Of a DNA stretch of 37,653 nucleotides, positions 7,578-15,697 are shown piece after piece. The translations under genes were made by a program, and so were the position numbers. The notes beneath the pieces are model-generated. The model saw only the letters and a program-made list of their open reading frames with translations, did not search any database and had not been told where the DNA came from. The stretch comes from JAERML01 sp035687895 (lineage in GTDB: Bacteria; Bacteroidota; Ignavibacteria; UBA10030; UBA6906), in NCBI GenBank assembly GCA_035687895.1, contig DASRUE010000111.1, positions 1 through 37,653 of the forward strand, written 5' to 3'. Position 1 is the stretch's first letter; each line of letters opens with the position of its first letter.

Positions 7578-8471
7578 CTAACCGGCTTTCTTTAGAGCCT
7601 CGGCTCCGCTGACAATCTCAAGCAGTTCCTTTGTGATGGATGCTTGTCGGGCTTTGTTGTAGACCAACTGGAGGGAAGAAATCATTTCGTTGGCGTTTTC
7701 TGTTGCATTCTCCATTGCAGTCATCCGCGCACCCTGTTCGGCAGCGTTGGATTCAAGGAGCGACCGCCAAATCTGGAAATTCAGATGCCTGGGCAGCATG
7801 GCGTTAATGATCCCCACCGCTGAAGGCTCATAAATATAGTGAACCGGTCGATGAGGCTTTTTCAGTTGAACATCGCTGAAATCGATTGGGACAGGGAGGA
7901 ATTGCTCGATCATCGCCCGCTGCTGGGCAATGGATTTGAACTCATTGTACAGGATCTCAACTTTGTCATACTCACCTTTGAGATATCCGCTGACCACTTC
8001 CCTTGCAATGATCTGCGCTTGGCCAAATACGAGGTTATTGTACACACCGATGTACTTCCCCGCGACGGTGTAGTGCCGTTTGGAGAAGAAATCCAGCCCC
8101 TTCTTTCCCACACAAAAAACTTTCAGGCGTCCTTCCCGTTGCAAGGTTGTGTAGTGTGTATTGATGTGGTTGACCGCAGCCTTGATAAGGTTGGTGTTGA
8201 ATGCCCCGCACAACCCTCGATCTGAGGTGACCACCACCAGAGCAACGGACCGAACCTCCCGCTGCGCGAGAAACGGATTACCCGTAACATCCGTGCTGGT
8301 CAACAGATGTTTCAGCAGGTTCCGTATCGTGCGTGCATAGGGCCTCGCTGCCATGACATTCCCCTGCGCCCTGCGCAGCTTTGCCGCAGCTACCATCTTC
8401 ATCGCTTTGGTGATCTTCTGGGTTTTCTTGACACCGACAATGCGGGCTCGTACTTCTCGAAGTGTTGCCAT
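7578..8471 (-). CDS. atpG: ATP synthase F1 gamma subunit
   Basis: Central rotor stalk of F1. The 297 residues begin MATLREVRARIVGVKKTQKITKAMKMV, the conserved N-terminal coiled-coil helix. The middle has VVVTSDRGLCGAFN (about 78-91), and the C-terminal helix has the AEQGARMTAMENATENANEM signature (about 243-262). The ATG lies two bases after the atpA stop, and AAAGG at the atpA end serves as a ribosome site. It is the last gene of the cluster; atpD and atpC do not follow. Confidence 0.97.
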   Translation of the reverse strand: MATLREVRARIVGVKKTQKITKAMKMVAAAKLRRAQGNVMAARPYARTIRNLLKHLLTSTDVTGNPFLAQREVRSVALVVVTSDRGLCGAFNTNLIKAAVNHINTHYTTLQREGRLKVFCVGKKGLDFFSKRHYTVAGKYIGVYNNLVFGQAQIIAREVVSGYLKGEYDKVEILYNEFKSIAQQRAMIEQFLPVPIDFSDVQLKKPHRPVHYIYEPSAVGIINAMLPRHLNFQIWRSLLESNAAEQGARMTAMENATENANEMISSLQLVYNKARQASITKELLEIVSGAEALKKAG

Positions 8472-8473
8472 CG

Positions 8474-10030
8474 TCAGGCCTTTACGGCAACCTTGAATGC
8501 ATCAGTGAACTCGCGTACCACGGCCTTGAGTCGGGTGGTGATTTCGTCGGTAAGGTCTTTCTTCTCCGCGATCGCCAGAAGAAGATCGGGATGTTTCAAT
8601 TCCATCACTTCAAGTATCTCCGATTCATACCGCTGGACATGCTCTAGCGGAATCTCGTCCAGATAGCCGTTTGTACCCGAGAAAATGCTTACCACCTGTT
8701 TTTCAACCGGCATCGGTACGTATTGTCCCTGCTTGAGCAACTCTACAAGACGGGAACCCCTGCGTAGCTGCTGTAGCGTGGCCTTGTCGAGGTCGGAGCC
8801 AAACTTGGCAAACGCTTCGAGTTCGCGATACTGTGCCAGCTCAATCCGCAAACGACCGGCAACTCTTTTCATTGCTTTGATCTGCGCGTTGCCGCCGACT
8901 CGGGAGACAGAGATGCCGACGTTGATGGCGGGGCGAATGCCTGAGTTGAACATGCCTGGTTCGAGATAGATCTGCCCGTCGGTAATCGAGATGACGTTGG
9001 TCGGAATGTACGCGGAGACGTCCCCGGCCTGTGTTTCAATCACAGGGAGCGCGGTCAGGCTGCCGCCACCAAGTGTATCGCTCAACTTGGATGCGCGCTC
9101 CAGCAAGCGCGAGTGAAGGTAAAACACATCGCCCGGATATGCCTCCCGACCAGGTGGTCTGCGAAGAAGGAGCGAAACCTGACGGTATGCCTGGGCCTGC
9201 TTTGAGAGATCATCATAGATAACCAGAGCATGGCGGCCGCTATCGCGAAAGAACTCACCCAGCGTAGCGCCCGAGTAGGGGGCTATGTATTGCATCGGTG
9301 CCGGATCGCTGGCGGTTGCCGCGATGACCGTTGTATAGTCCATAGCACCTTCTTGCTGCAGCTTGTCGACGACCTGCGCAACCGTTGAGCTTTTTTGTCC
9401 AACCGCAACATAGATGCAGTAGACTGGCTTCACGCCCTGCTTTTTCGCCTGCTCGGTGTGTGTGAATTTCTGGTTGATGATCGCGTCAATCGCCACCGCC
9501 GTCTTGCCGGTCTGGCGATCGCCGATGATCAATTCACGCTGCCCGCGACCGATGGGGATCATGCCGTCCACGGCTTTGATCCCGGTCTGAAGAGGTTCCT
9601 TGACCGGCTGACGGTCGACCACACCGAGCGCCTTCCGTTCGATGGGAGAGACTTTCTCTGTCTGGATGGGACCGCGGCCGTCAATTGGCTGGCCGAGCGG
9701 ATTCACAACACGGCCGAGCATTTTTTCACCAACAGGCATCGAGGCAACACGGCCTGTCCGTTTCACCATGTCCCCTTCCTTGATCTCACTACTCTCGCCG
9801 AAGAGGATACACCCTACATTGTCTTCTTCCAGGTTCAGCACCATGCCGAACACACCGTGAGGGAACTCCACCAGCTCGCTCATGAGTGACTTTGAGAGAC
9901 CGTACACTCGCGCAACCCCATCACCTACCTGGAGGACAGTACCGACATCGTAAATGTCAACTTCCTTCTCAAACCCAGCAAGCTGCTTCCTGAGTATTGC
10001 CGATACTTCGTCCGGTCTTACTTCCGCCAT
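8474..10030 (-). CDS. atpA: ATP synthase F1 alpha subunit
   Basis: Non-catalytic nucleotide-binding subunit of F1. The 518-residue length is normal. Visible features are the N-terminal beta-barrel (VGDGVARVYGL), the P-loop GDRQTGKTA (about 170-178), the VYCIYVAVGQK strand, ALVIYDDLSKQA (Walker B region) and the Arg-finger region ITDGQIYLE...ISVSRVGG (about 350-380). AAAGGATG stands before the ATG at 10030. It lies between atpH and atpG in the standard order. Confidence 0.98.
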   Translation of the reverse strand: MAEVRPDEVSAILRKQLAGFEKEVDIYDVGTVLQVGDGVARVYGLSKSLMSELVEFPHGVFGMVLNLEEDNVGCILFGESSEIKEGDMVKRTGRVASMPVGEKMLGRVVNPLGQPIDGRGPIQTEKVSPIERKALGVVDRQPVKEPLQTGIKAVDGMIPIGRGQRELIIGDRQTGKTAVAIDAIINQKFTHTEQAKKQGVKPVYCIYVAVGQKSSTVAQVVDKLQQEGAMDYTTVIAATASDPAPMQYIAPYSGATLGEFFRDSGRHALVIYDDLSKQAQAYRQVSLLLRRPPGREAYPGDVFYLHSRLLERASKLSDTLGGGSLTALPVIETQAGDVSAYIPTNVISITDGQIYLEPGMFNSGIRPAINVGISVSRVGGNAQIKAMKRVAGRLRIELAQYRELEAFAKFGSDLDKATLQQLRRGSRLVELLKQGQYVPMPVEKQVVSIFSGTNGYLDEIPLEHVQRYESEILEVMELKHPDLLLAIAEKKDLTDEITTRLKAVVREFTDAFKVAVKA

Positions 10031-10054
10031 TGTCTCATCCTTTACTAATCCAGG

Positions 10055-10609
10055 TTAGTTTAACAGCGCTCCGCCAGAGATGAAGCGCTCCCGCAACAAC
10101 TCCAACTGGTGCCGGACGCTGGCGTCCAGGACCGTATCGCCAATCCTCACAACAAGCCCACCCTGTATCGACTTGTCCAGAGAGAACCGGACGCGCACCT
10201 TCTTCTTCGTGTACATCTCCAGCTGACTCTGCAGAGTCTTTTCCTGCGGCTCCGTGAACTCCACGGCCGAGCGAACATCGACATTCACGATCCCATATTT
10301 CTCATCCCGCAGGATCGCAAATTGCTCGATAACGTCCGGCAGGATCGGCTCGCGACCCTTTGCCGTCAGAAGATGAATAAACCGCAAGGTCTCCCCGCCG
10401 ATCCTCTTTTCGAGGAGCTCTTTGAACACCGCCTTCTTTTTGGCTGGTGACACAATGGGGCTGGCAATCAGCAGACGGAATTCTCTGGATCCACGCAGAA
10501 GGTTCCCCAGCATATCAAGGTCGCCCGCCGTGCCGTCGATATTCTTCTGTTCAGTCGCCGCAGTCATCAACGCCATCGCATAACGCCGGGCAACACGTAC
10601 GTTCTTCAT
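10055..10609 (-). CDS. atpH: ATP synthase F1 delta subunit (OSCP)
   Basis: Peripheral-stalk subunit joining F1 to subunit b. The 184 residues have the delta pattern ARRYAMALMTAA near the N-terminus, the long helix region LIASPIVSPAKKKAVFKELL (about 63-82) and the C-terminal signature GGLVVRIGDTVLDASVRHQLELL (about 150-172). It starts five bases after the atpF stop. Confidence 0.95.
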   Translation of the reverse strand: MKNVRVARRYAMALMTAATEQKNIDGTAGDLDMLGNLLRGSREFRLLIASPIVSPAKKKAVFKELLEKRIGGETLRFIHLLTAKGREPILPDVIEQFAILRDEKYGIVNVDVRSAVEFTEPQEKTLQSQLEMYTKKKVRVRFSLDKSIQGGLVVRIGDTVLDASVRHQLELLRERFISGGALLN

Positions 10610-10614
10610 CGATG

Positions 10615-11100
10615 TCAGCTCTTCTGGATTTTTTTGATGGTGGCATCCACGAGTTGCCGTTGCTTGGGCGTATCGAGATTCGCGTCAAGGATCTTGCCCG
10701 CAGCAATGATCGCGAGGTCGGCCACCTCGGTGCGCAGTTGGGTTAGTGCAAGATCCTTCTCGCGCCGGATCTCGTCTTTGGCCTGCTCGATCATATGACG
10801 GGAGGATGCATTTGCCTTCTCGACAACTTCGGCCTTGATCTTCTCCCCCATCTCCCGTCCTTCCTTGATGATTCGCTGTGACCGCTCTTCTGCAAGGGCC
10901 AGCTGCCGCTTGTTTTCCTCCAACAGGCGCTGTGCCTCTTGCTGCGCTGCTTCAGATTGTTGCAGGGCGGCCCGTATTTTCTCTTCGCGCGCGCTCAGAG
11001 CCTGCACCAGCGGCTTCCACGCCAGAGCACGCAGAATCACGAGCAGAATAACGAACGTGATGATGGTCCAGACGATCAGACCTGGATTGATTTCTAACAT
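10615..11100 (-). CDS. atpF: ATP synthase F0 subunit b
   Basis: Peripheral-stalk membrane subunit. The 161 residues have one N-terminal transmembrane segment (LIVWTIITFVILLVILRALAW, about 8-28), followed by a long charged coiled coil (SAREEKIRAALQQSEAAQQEA and onward). The KPLVQALSAREEKI junction is typical of b subunits. Located between atpE and atpH. Confidence 0.95.
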   Translation of the reverse strand: MLEINPGLIVWTIITFVILLVILRALAWKPLVQALSAREEKIRAALQQSEAAQQEAQRLLEENKRQLALAEERSQRIIKEGREMGEKIKAEVVEKANASSRHMIEQAKDEIRREKDLALTQLRTEVADLAIIAAGKILDANLDTPKQRQLVDATIKKIQKS

Positions 11101-11118
11101 GGGAGATCCCCGGTCGGA

Positions 11119-11346
11119 TTATTTCGTGGCGAGGATAATGCAGATCGCAAGGGCAAAGAATGTTGCGCCCTCGATGAGCGCGGCGGCGATCAGCATCGAT
11201 GTACGGACCTGACCTGCGACTTCCGGCTGGCGTCCACTTGCTTCCATTGCCGCAGCCGCGAGCTTGCCGATACCGAGTCCAGCTCCAATTACGGTGAGGG
11301 CGGCACCGATGCCTGCTGCCAAGTAACCAAGACCAGTTGCTTCCAT
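11119..11346 (-). CDS. atpE: ATP synthase F0 subunit c
   Basis: Proteolipid forming the rotating c-ring. The 75 residues form two glycine/alanine-rich transmembrane helices joined by the polar RQPE loop (39-42). The ion-binding carboxylate is Glu59 in LIEGATFF. It is followed by Gly rather than the Ser/Thr of sodium-binding rings, and the first helix has Lys28 rather than the Gln expected in sodium types, so proton coupling is inferred. AGGAGGAA (11359-11352) lies before the ATG, a strong site suited to the high c stoichiometry. Confidence 0.97.
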   Translation of the reverse strand: MEATGLGYLAAGIGAALTVIGAGLGIGKLAAAAMEASGRQPEVAGQVRTSMLIAAALIEGATFFALAICIILATK

Positions 11347-11351
11347 AGTAC

Positions 11352-11359
11352 TTCCTCCT
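11352..11359 (-). promoter_or_regulatory. strong Shine-Dalgarno site of atpE
   Basis: AGGAGGAA on the minus strand, five bases before the atpE ATG. It is one of the best ribosome sites in the operon, consistent with the need for many c subunits. Confidence 0.7.
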
Positions 11360-11410
11360 GCAAAAGATAGTGTGTGATGGTGTGTGCGTTGTAATCGTTA
11401 TAACTGCGAA

Positions 11411-12325
11411 TCAGTGGGCATGCTCACGGTGGTCCTCATGACCGGCCTGCATACCAAGGCCCATGAAAAGGGACGTAAGCATCGTGAAGATGTATGCCTG
11501 AAGAAATGCAACAAAGAGCTCCAAGAAGTTGATTCCTAGAACAAATCCCAGCGGACCGATGGCGATAATATAGGACTGGAAGATGAAGATCAACCCTATG
11601 AGAGAGACAATCACAATGTGGCCGCCCGTCATGTTTGCAAAGAGACGAATGCAGAGCGCAAAGGGCTTGGTGAAGAGACCGAGGATCTCGATGGGGATCA
11701 TGATCGGCCACAGCGCCCAATGAACGCCGCCCGTTAGATGGGCAAGATAATGGCCGAGGCCCTGAGCCTTGATCGCCGAGGCCTGAATCATGAAGAACGC
11801 TATGATGGCGAGCCCCGCAGTCACACTCACGTTCCCTGTTGCCGATGCTCCATACGGGATCAGACCGAGGAGGTTCATTATGAGGATGAAGAAGAATGTG
11901 GTGAGCAGGTAGGGCATATACTTGATACCTTTCGGACCCATGTTCGGAACGACCACTTCGTCCCTGATGAATTCGATGAACACTTCCATCAGGTTGCCGA
12001 AACCAGTCGGAACTGATTGCTTCATGTTACGCCGGGCAGCGGTAATGGCCACAATGCATAGAATCAGCGCGGCAACCCAAAGGAACACCACATGTTTCGT
12101 GATCGAGAAATCCATCGTGACGCCGGCAATCTCAACGGGGGGAAAATGAGGAAGGTCCACGTGCCCGAGGAAGGGAAGCTCCAACTCATGTGCGTCCTGC
12201 ACGTGATGCAATAGTTGGGTGAACATGTTCCCCCCGTGCTCAACGCCCTGTGATGCCTCTGCGTGCACCGTGTCCGTCGCAACGTGGCTGGTCTGAAGAC
12301 TATCGGATGTCAGTATGGCGAACAA
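11411..12325 (-). CDS. atpB: ATP synthase F0 subunit a
   Basis: Stator half-channel subunit. The conserved C-terminal half has KPFALCIRLFANMTGGHI with the essential Arg, and FLELFVAFLQAYIFTMLTSLF. Five or six transmembrane segments are visible from about residue 78. A hydrophilic, His-rich N-terminus (HAEASQGVEHGG) precedes LLHHVQDAHELELP, as in subunit a of Chlorobi and Bacteroidetes. The full frame (304 codons) starts at TTG 12325, three bases after atpI. An in-frame ATG at 12226, preceded by GGGGGGAAC, is a serious alternative that gives 271 residues. The tail ends in a His-rich HEDHREHAH. Confidence 0.95.
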   Translation of the reverse strand: MFAILTSDSLQTSHVATDTVHAEASQGVEHGGNMFTQLLHHVQDAHELELPFLGHVDLPHFPPVEIAGVTMDFSITKHVVFLWVAALILCIVAITAARRNMKQSVPTGFGNLMEVFIEFIRDEVVVPNMGPKGIKYMPYLLTTFFFILIMNLLGLIPYGASATGNVSVTAGLAIIAFFMIQASAIKAQGLGHYLAHLTGGVHWALWPIMIPIEILGLFTKPFALCIRLFANMTGGHIVIVSLIGLIFIFQSYIIAIGPLGFVLGINFLELFVAFLQAYIFTMLTSLFMGLGMQAGHEDHREHAH

Positions 12326-12328
12326 TGA

Positions 12329-12718
12329 TTATCCCTGATTCTTAAGGATGACCTTCTTCTGGATGAACAAGATTTCCAGGATAAGGAAGATAACGTAAAA
12401 TCCGAGCAGTGAGATGACAAGCGCGGTGGCATGAAATCCGAATGCTTTGATCAACATAACCAGCATGCCGAGCATACCGAGCATGCGAATGCCCATTCCT
12501 CCGAGCACCGCTTTCAGGAAGGTTGTGTACGATTTCTCAAACGAGAACTCAATGGCAAGATATCCCAGCAGAACATTTGCCGTGCTGAGCAACGCCCCCA
12601 CAATGGTCGCCTCAATGATCTCTGCAGATCCATATCGGGAAAGCGGGTATGCTGCAATCCCTCCGCCTACCCCGAGTGCCGTCGCCACCTGCACCGGAAA
12701 ACCCCTGTCAATCTTCAC
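12329..12718 (-). CDS. atpI: AtpI-like ATP synthase membrane protein
   Basis: Small hydrophobic protein in the atpI position. AtpI proteins are thought to aid F0 or c-ring assembly or ion supply. Four hydrophobic stretches are visible: TALGVGGGIAAYPL, ATIVGALLSTANVLLGYLAI, a Gly/Met-rich third (GGMGIRMLGMLGMLVMLI) and VISLLGFYVIFLILEILF. The frame extends to 12805 but that part lies inside atpZ. GTG 12718 overlaps atpZ by 11 bp; GTG 12694, preceded by AGGGG, is also possible. Family assignment rests on topology and position, because sequence conservation in this family is low. Confidence 0.78.
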   Translation of the reverse strand: MKIDRGFPVQVATALGVGGGIAAYPLSRYGSAEIIEATIVGALLSTANVLLGYLAIEFSFEKSYTTFLKAVLGGMGIRMLGMLGMLVMLIKAFGFHATALVISLLGFYVIFLILEILFIQKKVILKNQG

Positions 12719-12992
12719 GCTTTGATTGCCTATGCCTTTTGCTATCCTGTTTGTTGCCAAGCGCCATTGCAGCTTTGATGAAACTGATTCCGCCCCCCAC
12801 CGCACCGAGAATCACTCCTGTCAGCAGCAGCCATGGGGTGGTCCCCCATTTTGTATCGAGCCACCAGCCCAGTGCCGCGAACGCCCCCACCGCAAGTGCC
12901 AGCTGGAGGCCCAACGTCAGGAAGGGTCCAAACTCGGTGCTCCAGCCTGATCCCGAACGTTGCTGTCCGGATTTCTTTTCAGGTGGAGCCAT
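12708..12992 (-). CDS. atpZ: AtpZ/AtpI-family membrane protein
   Basis: Short protein of about 94 residues with two transmembrane segments, LTLGLQLALAVGAFAALGWW and LLLTGVILGAVGGGISFI, joined by the LDTKWGTTPW loop. This pattern (G-W-W-x-D-x-x-x-G-T-x-P) is characteristic of the AtpZ/AtpI family found at the head of atp operons. The start at ATG 12992 lies four bases after the bactofilin stop; the frame to 13040 would overlap bactofilin. AtpZ together with AtpI has been linked to magnesium or calcium supply and ATP synthase assembly in other bacteria. Confidence 0.88.
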   Translation of the reverse strand: MAPPEKKSGQQRSGSGWSTEFGPFLTLGLQLALAVGAFAALGWWLDTKWGTTPWLLLTGVILGAVGGGISFIKAAMALGNKQDSKRHRQSKRED

Positions 12993-12996
12993 AAGG

Positions 12997-13371
12997 TCAT
13001 TCGTGGTGTGCTGGAGGAGTAGCCGTGGTGGGATGTCCACTCATGGAACAACGGCCATCGAACATCGCCCCTTCATCAATCACCAACCGCGCTGCCCGGA
13101 CGTCGCCTTGCATTACCGACTTCGATTCGAGAATCAACTTTTCTGACGCGGTCACTGTTCCTTTCACCCGTCCTGAGACCGATATGTTCTTCGCGGTCAC
13201 GCTTCCTTCTACGTTCCCCGCCGATCCAATCGCGGCGTTTGCTTTTGCCCTCACCTCTCCGATGAGCTTCCCGTCAATCCGGATACTTCCTTCCGTCGAG
13301 ATCTTCCCTTCAATCGTTGTACCGGCACCAACGAGACTCAACTCTTCACTTCCTTGTCGTTTGTCGGCCAC
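12997..13371 (-). CDS. bactofilin (polymer-forming cytoskeletal protein)
   Basis: Bactofilins self-assemble without nucleotide into filaments that locate cell-wall enzymes. The 124-residue protein has a short polar head, then a right-handed beta-helix core of about 90 residues with the repetitive pattern (TTIEGKISTEGSIRIDGKLIGEV, VEGSVTAKNISVSGRVKGTV, MQGDVRAARLVIDEGAMFDG), then a Pro/His tail. It sits 13 bp after the M23 peptidase gene and four bases before atpZ. Pairing with an M23 peptidase is the usual bactofilin arrangement. Confidence 0.92.
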   Translation of the reverse strand: MADKRQGSEELSLVGAGTTIEGKISTEGSIRIDGKLIGEVRAKANAAIGSAGNVEGSVTAKNISVSGRVKGTVTASEKLILESKSVMQGDVRAARLVIDEGAMFDGRCSMSGHPTTATPPAHHE

Positions 13372-13384
13372 GGCATCCTCTCTT

Positions 13385-14296
13385 TTACTGAATCGTGTAT
13401 GGTGTCAGGAGAAACTCGTTCGGGTCCTGCGGCACGCCATCCTTCCACACTTCGAAATGAAGATGTGGACCCAGACTAGTTTTGCCCGTGGAACCGCTGA
13501 GTGCGATCAGTTCCCCCCTCTTGACGAACGTATTCGAGCTCTTGAGCAGCACCTGGTTATGCTTGTAGACGGTCAGGTACCCTCCCCCGTGCGCGATGAT
13601 GATCATGTTGCCATCATCGTACGACCAGTTTGAGAACACAATGTAGCCATCGGTGCCGGCGTAGACGGGCGTTCCGGTTTTTGTTGCATAGTCAATGCCG
13701 ACGTGCTTGCGGGATGGATCAAACCCCTGCGTGACGAATCCTTCTGTCGGCGACAGCAGCGGGAAGGCTGCGCGGAACCCAGCATTAGAGGTCACCACCG
13801 CATTGAATCCGGAACCGGAGAGCTCATAGTCACCAAACTCCTGCACCACTGGTGGTTCACTGACGAAGACTCCACCGGTGTCGAGTTGTGCGCCAGATGT
13901 TGCTTGCCCTTCAGTCAGGTAGGCACTTAACGTACCACTAGCGACCGTGTCCTTTGTTCCCCTTTCGCCGAGCGCCTTCCGAAGCTGGGTATTGTAATCA
14001 CGAAGGATCAACACATCTTCGGCAAGAGAATTGACCCGATCCTGGGTTTCCGCGATCTGCCGACCGTACCTTTGCTCAAGCTCCGGATTCCGGATGGGAA
14101 TATACATGGCCACGGGTGTGTACATCAATAGTACGAGAACGAAAACAAAGATGAGAAGGAACACCCCACCACCCACCAGCCACAGCCTGAGCGCACTGTA
14201 GCGGAACCGCCTTGTCTTTCCAACTTCGCCAACAGGTACAATGACGATTTCATACATCCCGGGCCGCGAGCGGCGCCGGATTTCTCGAGAAGGCAT
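13385..14296 (-). CDS. membrane-anchored M23 (LytM-type) peptidoglycan peptidase
   Basis: Inner-membrane murein endopeptidase or LytM-factor homologue. With the start at ATG 14296 the protein has 303 residues: a basic cytoplasmic head, one transmembrane helix (about 37-60), a coiled-coil stretch (ELEQRYGRQIAETQDRVNSL), a linker and a C-terminal M23 domain. Zinc and catalytic residues appear intact: HVGID (His198, Asp202), IAHGGG (His236) and GPHLHFEVW (His278, His280). Such a complete site suggests an active enzyme. The frame extends upstream to 14467 but would overlap the promoter and the GT4 gene. It forms the first gene of the bactofilin/ATP synthase unit. Confidence 0.93.
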   Translation of the reverse strand: MPSREIRRRSRPGMYEIVIVPVGEVGKTRRFRYSALRLWLVGGGVFLLIFVFVLVLLMYTPVAMYIPIRNPELEQRYGRQIAETQDRVNSLAEDVLILRDYNTQLRKALGERGTKDTVASGTLSAYLTEGQATSGAQLDTGGVFVSEPPVVQEFGDYELSGSGFNAVVTSNAGFRAAFPLLSPTEGFVTQGFDPSRKHVGIDYATKTGTPVYAGTDGYIVFSNWSYDDGNMIIIAHGGGYLTVYKHNQVLLKSSNTFVKRGELIALSGSTGKTSLGPHLHFEVWKDGVPQDPNEFLLTPYTIQ

Positions 14297-14323
14297 CTCT
14301 ACCAGTGCAATTTTTGGAGTGGA

Positions 14324-14352
14324 AATATACAGAAAAGGGGGGGGAATGTCAA
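14324..14352 (-). promoter_or_regulatory. predicted strong promoter of M23-bactofilin-atp unit
   Basis: Minus strand TTGACA (14352-14347, full -35 consensus), 17-bp spacer, TATATT (14329-14324). The predicted start is about 20 nt before the M23 gene. The spacer contains a run of eight C, which could change length by slippage. No other convincing promoter was found before atpB, so it may drive the ATP synthase genes. Confidence 0.7.
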
Positions 14353-14375
14353 CGAAGGATTTCTGTAAGCTCTTT

Positions 14376-15515
14376 CTAAATCTTGGCTTGGGGGATTCTT
14401 GTGCTGAACTCGAGCCAGCGCCTCCCGATGTAGTCGCGCATCCGGCGTTTGAACACGTCACGATCAAACGTCAGGGCAAACGACCGCAACACTTCGGGGT
14501 GAAACGTCTCCTCCTTCATACGTCGAACCGCAGCAATCAGTGCGTCTTCGGTCTGTTCCTCAAACAACACGCCGGTCTTTAGAGCGGGTGTATTCAAGAC
14601 TGTCTCGACAGCCCCCCCGCGCGCTAAAGCAATCACCGGTTTTCCGCACGCCATTGCTTCCACTGGAACAATGCCGAAGTCCTCTTCCCCGGGAAAAACC
14701 AACGCATGGCATCCGGCATAGTATTCTCTCACGCGTTCGTCACTTTGCCAGCCAACCAGCTCCACCGTTGGGCCTGCCAGATTCTTGAGTCTTCCCAATT
14801 CAGGGCCGTCACCAACAATCACCAGTTTTTCCCGAAGCTTGTTGAAAACCCGAATGGCAAGATCGACTCGCTTGTATGGCACCAGCGCGCTGACGATTAG
14901 GTAGTAGCCATCATCCCGCGTGGAAAGCCGGAAAAACGATGTGTCCACAGGTGGATATATCACGTCAGCATTACGATTATAGATTTTCTTAATCCGTTGA
15001 CGAACGTTCTCCGAGATGGCCACAAGGTAATGCGGGTTTTCGGCTGTCCGAACATCCCAGCGTCTCAGGTAATTCCGGAAGAGCCACATCCCGCCCCGGG
15101 TGGAAAGGCCCGCTCTCTCTTTTCCAAAGTAGTCATCGTACAACCCCCAGATGTATCTCATGGGCGTGTAGCAGTAGCAGATGTGGAGCGCATGTGGTGG
15201 CGTCCGAACTCCCTTCGCAACCGCGTGGCTGGAGCTGACGACAAGATCGAACTCCGACAGATTAAACCGCTCGACAGCGGAGGGAAAGAGAGGAAGATAA
15301 CGCCGGTAATTCCGTCCGGCGAACGGAAGCCGTTGAATGAATGATGTCCGGATAGGCATGGCTTCCAATGTTGCAGAAACCGAACCTTTGACATGAACCA
15401 GCGCAAAGAGAGTGGCCTGCGGGAATAGTTCGCATAGTGCCTCGACACATTTTTCACCTCCACGCATGGACGTGAACCACTCATGAACTATTGCTATGCG
15501 AGTTGGTTGTTTCAT
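14376..15515 (-). CDS. GT4-family glycosyltransferase
   Basis: Retaining GT-B glycosyltransferase, probably acting on cell-surface polysaccharide or glycolipid; donor and acceptor cannot be read from the sequence. The 379 residues open with IAIVHEWFTSMRGGEKCVEAL (Gly-rich acceptor-side loop). Next come HICYCYTPMRYIWGLYDDYF (about 131-150), LIVSALVPYKRVDLAI at the second Rossmann domain, and the E-x7-E donor motif in FPGEEDFGIVPVEAMACGKPVIA (about 297-319). The start at ATG 15515 follows a predicted promoter. No other polysaccharide genes adjoin it on this strand. Confidence 0.9.
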   Translation of the reverse strand: MKQPTRIAIVHEWFTSMRGGEKCVEALCELFPQATLFALVHVKGSVSATLEAMPIRTSFIQRLPFAGRNYRRYLPLFPSAVERFNLSEFDLVVSSSHAVAKGVRTPPHALHICYCYTPMRYIWGLYDDYFGKERAGLSTRGGMWLFRNYLRRWDVRTAENPHYLVAISENVRQRIKKIYNRNADVIYPPVDTSFFRLSTRDDGYYLIVSALVPYKRVDLAIRVFNKLREKLVIVGDGPELGRLKNLAGPTVELVGWQSDERVREYYAGCHALVFPGEEDFGIVPVEAMACGKPVIALARGGAVETVLNTPALKTGVLFEEQTEDALIAAVRRMKEETFHPEVLRSFALTFDRDVFKRRMRDYIGRRWLEFSTRIPQAKI

Positions 15516-15535
15516 TCCTCATTCGTTGACGGAAA

Positions 15536-15564
15536 AAGATACAAAGAAGGCCCTGGAGATGCAA
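15536..15564 (-). promoter_or_regulatory. predicted promoter of the GT4 gene
   Basis: Minus strand TTGCAT (15564-15559), 17-bp spacer, TATCTT (15541-15536). The predicted start is about 13-15 nt before the ATG at 15515. It stands back to back with the hydrolase promoter. Confidence 0.6.
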
Positions 15565-15573
15565 AACAACCGG

Positions 15574-15604
15574 TTGCTTCCCTCGGGGATGGTGGTTATA
15601 TTTG
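15574..15604 (+). promoter_or_regulatory. predicted promoter of the alpha/beta hydrolase gene
   Basis: Plus strand TTGCTT (15574-15579), 17-bp spacer, TATATT (15597-15602) extended to TATATTTG, an exact match to the Bacteroidetes TAnnTTTG element. The leader would be about 85 nt. Its -35 box is nine bases from that of the divergent GT4 promoter. Confidence 0.65.
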
Positions 15605-15697
15605 ATCAATCTTATGACGCTCCAGTACATCGTCTCCTTCAGAAATCCCACCCGACGCGGCGTGGACTATTCTTTGTCCATTCTCATCTGACGTTGC

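Noticed and set aside
13388..14467. Longer M23 frame starting at 14467
   Set aside because: The extra N-terminus overlaps the GT4 gene end and spans the TTGACA/TATATT promoter; the ATG at 14296 is a better start.
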